Source: SIG452 sp045580405
Lineage (GTDB): Bacteria > Bacillota > Clostridia > UMGS1840
Assembly (NCBI GenBank): GCA_045580405.1
Contig: JAZNNT010000033.1
Location: 1-20,460 of the forward strand
Reading direction: 5' to 3'
Length of the DNA: 20,460 bases
Of the stretch, positions 14,942 through 20,460 are shown in pieces (the stretch's first letter is position 1; every line of letters begins with the position of its first letter). Position numbers and translations under genes: made by a program. The notes under the pieces were generated by a model, which saw nothing but the letters and a program-made list of their open reading frames with translations, was not told the origin of the DNA and ran no database searches.

Positions 14942-14995
14942 AACCCAACCCTTCTCCCGTATAAGCCCAATCTTCTGAGGCGATTGCCCCACTAT

Positions 14996-15025
14996 CAACT
15001 TATGCAAAGAAGTCCTGTTTGACAC
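14996..15025 (-). promoter_or_regulatory. Weak candidate sigma-K-type promoter of dpaA
   Basis: CATAAGTTG (14996-15004) matches the sigma-K -10 consensus CATANNNTA except for the last base. A poor -35 (GTGTCA, 15020-15025) lies 15 nt upstream. Placement about 55 bp before the start codon is reasonable, but the match is weak and could be chance. Confidence 0.35.
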
Positions 15026-15070
15026 CATAGAAAAAATTGTTAATTTTTTCGCAAATTTTCGCAAAAAAGC

Positions 15071-15099
15071 TTGACAATATGGATTCTTTATGGTAAAAT
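15071..15099 (+). promoter_or_regulatory. Promoter of rplS
   Basis: TTGACA (15071-15076), 17 nt, TAAAAT (15094-15099): a strong vegetative promoter with start near 15106. The nearby TTTTCGCAAA stretch is repeated twice just upstream of the -35. Confidence 0.9.
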
Positions 15100-15105
15100 A
15101 TGTTC

Positions 15106-15217
15106 CTGTAGTGTAAAAGGAGCGGTCCGCTTACACGGGAAAGCAGCTCCCATTGGGAAAAGTTGAAAGGGTTTTCCGAGTCGTGTAAAGAACGCTTATC
15201 AAGAAAGGAGATTCGAC
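15106..15217 (+). ncRNA. Structured leader RNA of rplS (L19-leader-like)
   Basis: About 110 nt of untranslated RNA before rplS. TTACACG (15131-15137) can pair with CGTGTAA (15182-15188), closing a large stem that holds GGAAAA/TTTTCC and GGGA/TCCC helices. The same TTACAC can instead pair with GTGTAA at 15111-15116, with AGCGG/CCGCT nested inside. The two helices exclude each other, so this looks like a switching leader. Autoregulatory leaders before rplS are known in Firmicutes; whether this is the same family needs a covariance-model search. The ribosome site AAAGGAG (15204-15210) is 7 nt before the ATG. Confidence 0.7.
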
Positions 15218-15565
15218 ATGGACGTTTTAAAGGCCATTACTATGGATCAGTTAAGAACTGATATGCCTAACATTCAGATCGGTGATACCGTGAAAGTGTA
15301 TGTTAAGGTAAGAGAAGGTGCAAAAGAAAGAATTCAGATGTACGAAGGCACCGTTATCAAGAAAAAAGGCGGCGGAATCCAGGAAACCTTCACCGTTAGA
15401 AGATTATCTTCCGGCATCGGTGTTGAAAGAACCTTCCCGGTTAACTCCCCCATTATCGACAAAGTTGTAGTTGTAAGACATGGTAAAGTAAGAAGAGCAA
15501 AACTGTTCTACTTAAGAAAACGTGTTGGTAAAGCTGCAAAAGTTAGAGAAAGACTGGGCGACTAA
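15218..15565 (+). CDS. rplS: Ribosomal protein L19
   Basis: Large-subunit protein bL19 at the interface with the small subunit. It has the expected 115 aa, with IQIGDTVKVYVKVREGAKERIQ, the conserved FTVRRLSSGIGVERTFP and PIIDKVVVVRHGKVRRAKLFYLR. Ends GKAAKVRERLGD. Codon use leans to AGA for arginine, unlike the neighbouring genes with more CGG/CGC, as expected for a highly expressed gene. Monocistronic here: own promoter, leader and terminator. The usual partners rimM and trmD are not in the window. Confidence 0.98.
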   Translation: MDVLKAITMDQLRTDMPNIQIGDTVKVYVKVREGAKERIQMYEGTVIKKKGGGIQETFTVRRLSSGIGVERTFPVNSPIIDKVVVVRHGKVRRAKLFYLRKRVGKAAKVRERLGD

Positions 15566-15591
15566 TTCCCGATTTCTTACCAATTTGTCAC

Positions 15592-15627
15592 AAAAAGAGC
15601 TGAATCAAATTGATTCAGCTCTTTTTT
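15592..15627 (+). terminator. Terminator of rplS
   Basis: Perfect 11-bp inverted repeat GAGCTGAATCA/TGATTCAGCTC (15597-15607 and 15611-15621), AAT loop, five A before and six T after. Confidence 0.95.
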
Positions 15628-15663
15628 CGTTTTTCTGACATAAAAATGATTGTATTGACACAA

Positions 15664-15691
15664 AAAGGCACAGGTATAATCCTGTGCCTTT
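15664..15691 (-). terminator. Terminator of the CoA ligase-galactosidase transcript
   Basis: Perfect 11-bp inverted repeat AAAGGCACAGG/CCTGTGCCTTT with a TATAAT loop. On the minus strand it is followed by TTTTTG, so it probably ends the transcript that contains the GH2 gene. Its distance from that gene's stop (about 140 bp) is long, leaving the segment 15692-15832 in the 3' untranslated region. Confidence 0.75.
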
Positions 15692-15832
15692 CATTGTTTT
15701 CATCACCTCAAACAAGGCGAAGAGAAATGGATGTAGAATTCACAAACCGAACCCGCAGGGGTTACCCGAAGCCGTACCGAGTGTACGGCGAGTGGTGAGG
15801 TTTTCGGATTGTACGCCATTTATCGAGCCGTC
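15692..15832. other. Unexplained hairpin-rich intergenic segment with a 23-codon ORF
   Basis: This 141-bp stretch between the GH2 stop and its terminator looks more G/C-rich than its flanks. It holds a perfect GCCGTAC/GTACGGC hairpin (15771-15777 and 15783-15789), an AACCC/GGGTT hairpin (15750-15763), and CCGAA (15766-15770) that can pair with TTCGG (15803-15807). On plus, ATG 15727 to TGA 15798 encodes 23 residues rich in Arg, Tyr and Pro (ending RRGYPKPYRVYGEW), with AAGG 9 nt upstream. I do not recognise it. It may be a genome-repeated element, a structured 3' UTR, or a tiny gene. Confidence 0.4.
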
Positions 15833-18800
15833 CTACTTTACACTAATCGAGAAGCCGAATAAGTATTTGTCTGCATTCACTCTGTTTTCCGGATAGAGGG
15901 AAGAAATCCATACCATTTCTCCTCCGATACCTGCATGTTTGGCATCGATATGCAGATAGCTTTCCGGTCTTCTTACCAGGCGATGTTCGTAGCCTGCGGT
16001 TAAGTAATCTTCCACGGTATTATGATGAATGTCAAAATGGAAGGGTAAGTCACCTTCAAAGCGCATGGTGTGCCCATCTTTATCGGAGATTTCCAGCCAT
16101 TCGCAGGATTCGTGTCCGCCATTTTCTACGGGAGGATTGAAGGGGAAATGTTCCTGCTCCACTTCGCTTTCATATACTGCTTTCACAGGAGAAAGCATTC
16201 TGTCGCAATAGCTTTCGTTTCTGCCATATGCAAAATATTTTAAGGTTTCAAAGCCGGCGGGAATCACTAATTCGTCCCCGATTCTGGGAAGGTCTCCGAT
16301 ATCCTTATCCATATCGTATACCACGTCAACATGAATCTGATCTTTTAACACGGTATAAGTCAGTTTGGAATAAATATGGTAACCGGTAGCGCCGGTGGTA
16401 CAGATTTCGCTTTCTACCACCACTCTGCCGTCACTACCCTGATAGTAGTTAACGCCTAAGCAGGTGGAATCGGGATTTCTCATTTCGTCCCACAGCACAT
16501 TTCTGCCCCAGGGCATTCCCGGACAGTTGGTGCCGCAGGCAGGACGGTAATACTGCTTTTTCCAACCTTCCATTAAGTAAGTGGTGCCGTCTTTTACCAT
16601 GGTTTTTACCGCACCGGTATCTTTTCCGAAAACAACGGTAAAGCTTCCGTCAGTAACGGTGATGTTATTTCCTTCTTCGGTTACGGTATAATTGGAAGAA
16701 ACTTTGGGAACAAAGGTTCTTTCGGTTTTTCCATGTTCCAATTCAAACTGAGCATAACCGATTTCATAACCTTCATCATAAGCTTTGGTGGCATCTTTTG
16801 CATATACGGTAAAGAGAATATGATATTTTGCATTGGGTTTGGATTCATAATCCACCTTGTAGGTCCAGTCAATGGTTTCACCGGGTTTTAATAAGGGTAA
16901 ATCCACGTCTACAGTTTTTAAGGGATAACCGTTTTCATAGACGGTGGCAGTGACATCATAATGACTGGTGTCTAACGCCATATTGGTATTGGATACTAAG
17001 TATCTGTTCTCAAATTTAGTGATTTCACGGTGGTCATAATGAGGCTTTCTGAAAATGATAGGCATATAACCCATTTTCAGTTCATAGGCACCGGGCTTCC
17101 AGGTGTAATCCCCCAGCAGAACACCGTTATTGGTAAAGAAGGGAGCACACTCTTTTTCCCGGATGGATTCGTTGAAGGCACCGGCATAGCCGAAAAATTC
17201 CACGCCGTTTTCGTCCTTGGTAGCGATGCCTTTGTCGATTAAATCCCAGGCAAAACCACCCTGGAATCGGGGGTATTTTAAGACGCAGTCCACATAACGC
17301 TGCACGCCGGAGCCGGCATTTAACATTTCATACAGCATTTCGATTAAGATAATGGGTCTGTCGTCATCCACATCAGAAATCATATCCCGAATCATCCACT
17401 GCTGTGCATACATAAAGGGACGGGTATCGCTCATCCGTTTGCTGACATCTAAGATTTCGCCGCCTTCATACTGGCATAATCTGGTGGGATCGTATTGCTT
17501 AATCCAGCCATACATTGCTGCATGAGCAGGGCCTACACCACTTTCGTTACCCAAAGACCAGCAATATACACAAGCGTGATTTTTATAGAAGGTTGCCATA
17601 CGGGCAGCACGGTTCACAAATTCGGGTGCCCATTCGGGACTACGGGTTAACTGACCGTAAACACCGTGGCTTTCCACATTACATTCCAGCATTACCATCA
17701 AACCGTATTCGTCACAGAGTTCATAGAATTCACGGCATGCGGGATAATGGCAGGTTCTTACGGCATTGATATTCATCCGCTTCATGTTTTCCACTTCACG
17801 GATGATGATTTCACGGCTTAAGGTTCTGCCGGTATAGACATGATGTTCGTGACGGTTCATTCCTTTCACAATCATTCTCTGAGAGTTTAAATGAACCACA
17901 CCTTTTATAATTTCAATTCGTCTGAAGCCAATGCGATAGGATTCCATATCCAGCACGTTGCCACAAGAATCGGTTAAGGTGCAAACAACGGTGTAAAGCT
18001 TGGGAGTTTCGGGAGTCCAGGGTTCCACTTCTCCCACATTGGCTTTGATGATTGCCCCGTTGCAATCGGGAAGGCGGTCATCGTGTCTGGATTCCGTGCC
18101 GATTTCGGGCTGTACGGAATACACTAAGGTTTCACCGTCGTAAATTTCAAATGTTAAGGTATCGTTGGCAAAGCCATTTACACGGTTTAATAAAATGTTA
18201 CCGCTGATGCTACCCTTTCCCAACTCGTAATCGGTTAATACCTTCACATCCACGATACGTTTTTTAGGTTTGGAAATTAAGTAAACAGGACGGTAAATCC
18301 CTGCTAAGTACCAGTAGTCCTGGTCTTCCACATAGGAAGAAGAAGCGATCTTCATCACCTGAACGGTCAAGGTGTTTTCACCGGGTTTTACATATTCTGT
18401 AATATCGAAGGTGGAGGGAAGCTTACTGTCTTCTGCATAGCCCACTTCTTGGTCGTTTACCCACAGAATATAGGAGGTTTCCACCCCGTCAAACTGAATG
18501 AAGATGTCTTTTTCGCACCAGTCTTCTGACACGGTGAAGGTGGTTTCATAAATACCGGTGGGGTTTTTCTTAGGAATATTAGGTGCATTTACCACGGTAA
18601 ATTCCCCGTCATCCGTGGGATATACCACACATCCTTCGGTTTCGTAATACCGCCAGGGATAAGTAAAGTTGGTATAAACGGGTTCACCGAATCCAAAGTA
18701 TTCCCAGTTGCCGGGAACGGGGATTTCGGCAGTGAAATTTTTATCTAAATGTGCATCATAGGAGGGTACTTCACCATAGTAACGGAATTTCCAGTTTCCG

Positions 18801-18955
18801 TTTAAGCATTTCACGTTGGAAGATTTTAAAATGTCGCAGGTAAAGGCTTCTTCTTTGGTTGCATAGGCACCCCACTGAGAATGGGGAGCTTCCCGGTTTA
18901 CCTGGGTAACATCCATATCTGCCCAAGGCATTTTGGTATGAATTTTCTGGTACAT
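15833..18955 (-). CDS. Glycoside hydrolase family 2, LacZ-like beta-galactosidase
   Basis: Large cytoplasmic GH2 enzyme of 1040 aa, the length of E. coli LacZ, without a signal peptide. Domains in order: jelly-roll sugar-binding domain (about 45-225, with VEDQDYW, D211), Ig-like domain, TIM barrel from about 345 (GMNRHEHH, AVRTCHYP with H403, CNVESHG with E428, acid/base E471 in WSLGNESG, Y516, WD at 570-571), a second Ig-like domain, and the C-terminal small-chain domain with YFAYGRNESYCDR and HAGIGG. The nucleophile is probably E539, but the usual EYAHAMGNS is replaced by EMLYEMLNAGSG, so H540 of E. coli is a tyrosine here and specificity may differ. AAGGAG is 8 nt before the ATG. It follows a CoA-ligase gene by 32 bp; no sugar transporter or regulator is adjacent. 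Confidence 0.92.
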   Translation of the reverse strand: MYQKIHTKMPWADMDVTQVNREAPHSQWGAYATKEEAFTCDILKSSNVKCLNGNWKFRYYGEVPSYDAHLDKNFTAEIPVPGNWEYFGFGEPVYTNFTYPWRYYETEGCVVYPTDDGEFTVVNAPNIPKKNPTGIYETTFTVSEDWCEKDIFIQFDGVETSYILWVNDQEVGYAEDSKLPSTFDITEYVKPGENTLTVQVMKIASSSYVEDQDYWYLAGIYRPVYLISKPKKRIVDVKVLTDYELGKGSISGNILLNRVNGFANDTLTFEIYDGETLVYSVQPEIGTESRHDDRLPDCNGAIIKANVGEVEPWTPETPKLYTVVCTLTDSCGNVLDMESYRIGFRRIEIIKGVVHLNSQRMIVKGMNRHEHHVYTGRTLSREIIIREVENMKRMNINAVRTCHYPACREFYELCDEYGLMVMLECNVESHGVYGQLTRSPEWAPEFVNRAARMATFYKNHACVYCWSLGNESGVGPAHAAMYGWIKQYDPTRLCQYEGGEILDVSKRMSDTRPFMYAQQWMIRDMISDVDDDRPIILIEMLYEMLNAGSGVQRYVDCVLKYPRFQGGFAWDLIDKGIATKDENGVEFFGYAGAFNESIREKECAPFFTNNGVLLGDYTWKPGAYELKMGYMPIIFRKPHYDHREITKFENRYLVSNTNMALDTSHYDVTATVYENGYPLKTVDVDLPLLKPGETIDWTYKVDYESKPNAKYHILFTVYAKDATKAYDEGYEIGYAQFELEHGKTERTFVPKVSSNYTVTEEGNNITVTDGSFTVVFGKDTGAVKTMVKDGTTYLMEGWKKQYYRPACGTNCPGMPWGRNVLWDEMRNPDSTCLGVNYYQGSDGRVVVESEICTTGATGYHIYSKLTYTVLKDQIHVDVVYDMDKDIGDLPRIGDELVIPAGFETLKYFAYGRNESYCDRMLSPVKAVYESEVEQEHFPFNPPVENGGHESCEWLEISDKDGHTMRFEGDLPFHFDIHHNTVEDYLTAGYEHRLVRRPESYLHIDAKHAGIGGEMVWISSLYPENRVNADKYLFGFSISVK

Positions 18956-18987
18956 AACCTGTTCTCCTTTTTTGCTTTTTCCGTTTT

Positions 18988-20460
18988 TTATGCTGTTTCA
19001 ATGGCATTATCCTTATGCAGATTGAATTTTTCCACTGCCATTTCGCGCATCTTATATTTTAAGATTTTACCTGCCGCATTCATGGGGAAAGAATCCACAA
19101 AATCTACATAACGGGGAGTTTTATGCTTTGCCATATGAGTGTATACATATTCCTTCATTTCTTCCTCGGTCATAGTTTCGCCCTCTTTTAAGATGACGCA
19201 TGCCATAATTTCTTCCCCGTACTGACGGTCGGGAACACCGATTACCTGAACGTCGGAAACCTTGGGATGAGTATAAATGAAATCTTCAATTTCCTTGGGA
19301 TATATATTTTCGCCGCCACGGATAATCATATCTTTGATTCTGCCGGTAATTTTATAGTATCCGTTTTCGTCACGACGGGCAAGGTCACCGGTATGGAGCC
19401 AGCCGTTTTCATCGATGGCTGCAGCAGTTGCCTGAGGCATTTTGTAGTAACCTTTCATAATATTGTAGCCTTTTGCCACAAATTCGCCGTCCACATTGTC
19501 TGGCAAATCTTCACCGGTTTCGGGATCCACAATTTTACAATCGATACCGTACATTGCCGCACCAACGGTATTCACACGAACCTCTAAAGAGTCTGTAATC
19601 TTCGACATGGTGCATCCGGGAGAAGCTTCGGTCTGACCGTATACAATGCAGATTTCTTTCATATTCATTTTGTCTACCACATCTTCCATCACCTTGATGG
19701 GACAGGGGCTGCCTGCCATAATGCCGGTTCTCATATGAGAAAAGTCGGTTTTAGGAAAGTCATCGTGACCCAGCATTGCAATAAACATGGTGGGAACACC
19801 GTGAAAGCAGGTGATTTTTTCTTTGTTGATACAATCTAATCCACGTCGGGGAGAAAATGCAGGAATGGGAGACATGGTCACCCCGTGAGTCATAGAAGCG
19901 GTCATTGCCAGTACCATACCGAAGCAATGGAACATAGGCACCTGAATCATCATACGGTCTGCGGTGGATAAATCCATACAGTCACCGATGTTTTTGCCGT
20001 TATTCACCACGTTATAGTGAGTCAGCATAACCCCTTTGGGGAAACCGGTGGTACCGGAGGTGTACTGCATATTGCAAACGTCGTGCTTGTTGATGGCTGC
20101 CTGACGGCGGTATACTTCTTCAATGGAAACCTTATCCTTTAGAGCAACACTTTCTTCCCAGGTGTAGCAGCCGGGCTGTTTGTCACCTACAATAACAACG
20201 TTACGAAGGAACGGTAATTTTTTAATATGTAAGGGTTTTCCGGTTTCGTGAGTGGCAAGTTCAGGGCAAAGCTCTTTGATAATTGCCACATAGTCGGAAT
20301 CCTTGTAGCCCTCGGTCATAACGAGAGTATGGGTATCGGACTGACGGAGCAGATACTCCGCCTCATGAATCTTATAGGCGGTATTGACCGTAACCAGCAC
20401 CGCACCGATGCGGACGGTTGCCCAGAACGTAATGTACAAGTCGGATCGTAGCCATGTCGT
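18988..20460 (-). CDS. AMP-forming acyl-CoA ligase (N-terminus beyond or broken at the right edge)
   Basis: Member of the ANL family: activates a carboxylic acid with ATP, then transfers it to CoA. The P-loop YTSGTTGFPKGVMLTHYN (about 140 residues into the visible part), YGQTEASP, GWLHTGDLARRD, the hinge GRIKDMIIRGGENIYPKEIE and the C-terminal AAGKILKYKMRE with the catalytic lysine are all present. The motifs resemble FadD-type medium/long-chain ligases; the exact acid is unknown. The frame is open to the edge (490 codons), about 60 residues short of a full protein. Agreement with the family begins at YITFWATVRIGAVLV; the few codons before it (20440-20460) do not look like the expected WATN-x-P-x-W, suggesting frameshifts or poor sequence at the edge. 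It lies 32 bp upstream of the GH2 gene on the same strand. Confidence 0.9.
   Translation of the reverse strand, partial: TTWLRSDLYITFWATVRIGAVLVTVNTAYKIHEAEYLLRQSDTHTLVMTEGYKDSDYVAIIKELCPELATHETGKPLHIKKLPFLRNVVIVGDKQPGCYTWEESVALKDKVSIEEVYRRQAAINKHDVCNMQYTSGTTGFPKGVMLTHYNVVNNGKNIGDCMDLSTADRMMIQVPMFHCFGMVLAMTASMTHGVTMSPIPAFSPRRGLDCINKEKITCFHGVPTMFIAMLGHDDFPKTDFSHMRTGIMAGSPCPIKVMEDVVDKMNMKEICIVYGQTEASPGCTMSKITDSLEVRVNTVGAAMYGIDCKIVDPETGEDLPDNVDGEFVAKGYNIMKGYYKMPQATAAAIDENGWLHTGDLARRDENGYYKITGRIKDMIIRGGENIYPKEIEDFIYTHPKVSDVQVIGVPDRQYGEEIMACVILKEGETMTEEEMKEYVYTHMAKHKTPRYVDFVDSFPMNAAGKILKYKMREMAVEKFNLHKDNAIETA

Noticed and set aside
14942..15064. N-terminal extension of DpaA by 41 residues
   Set aside because: The extension is unlike the family, overlaps candidate promoter sequence, and a good ribosome site stands before the ATG at 14941.
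15655..15680. Strong promoter for the intergenic segment
   Set aside because: Both hexamers are perfect but the spacing is 14 nt and the TATAAT is a hairpin loop; kept only as a curiosity in the findings.

Overview
The window looks like a low-GC Gram-positive chromosome, most likely an uncultured endospore-forming Clostridia. Support: strong GGAGG-type ribosome sites, TTGACA-17-TAAAAT promoters, U-tailed terminators, dipicolinate synthase dpaA/dpaB, and an rplS gene behind a structured leader. No phage, insertion sequence, CRISPR or tRNA was seen. Most genes are on the minus strand; the MocR-like regulator and rplS are on plus.

Layout. (1) 1-1980: an OmpR-type response regulator and its small histidine kinase (cut by the left edge), plus a separate 121-aa two-helix membrane protein. 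The promoters of the regulator and of the membrane protein carry the same TTAACA direct repeats at 11-bp period, placed exactly 9 bp before the -10. (2) 1986-10248: one tightly packed operon, pheA-aroB-aroC-aroEK-aroQ-aroA-tyrA-aroF, encoding every step from PEP + erythrose-4-phosphate to chorismate and on to phenylpyruvate and hydroxyphenylpyruvate. (3) Between its promoter and pheA lies a roughly 230-nt leader with an ORF for a Phe/Tyr-rich peptide, a strong intrinsic terminator and a competing antiterminator: a complete ribosome-mediated attenuator. This is the most notable system in the window. (4) 10332-13471: a pyridoxamine-kinase-like gene and an ion-transporter-superfamily permease in one unit, divergent from a C-terminally truncated MocR-type regulator; the two divergent promoters overlap at their -10 elements. 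(5) 13488-14941: dpaB and dpaA for spore dipicolinate. (6) 15071-15627: rplS with leader RNA and terminator. (7) 15664-20460: a hairpin-rich unexplained intergenic segment, a large GH2 beta-galactosidase-like enzyme with a divergent nucleophile loop, and an acyl-CoA ligase that runs off the right edge.

How the parts work together. Phe and Tyr, the end products of the branches encoded in the operon, would be sensed through charged tRNA during translation of the leader ORF: stalling at Tyr/Phe codons should favour the antiterminator and read-through into all eight genes. The only chorismate mutase in the window is the N-terminal domain of PheA, so TyrA probably depends on it for prephenate. The two-component system probably autoregulates and controls the small membrane protein. 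All functional calls come from reading motifs by eye; no database search was run.
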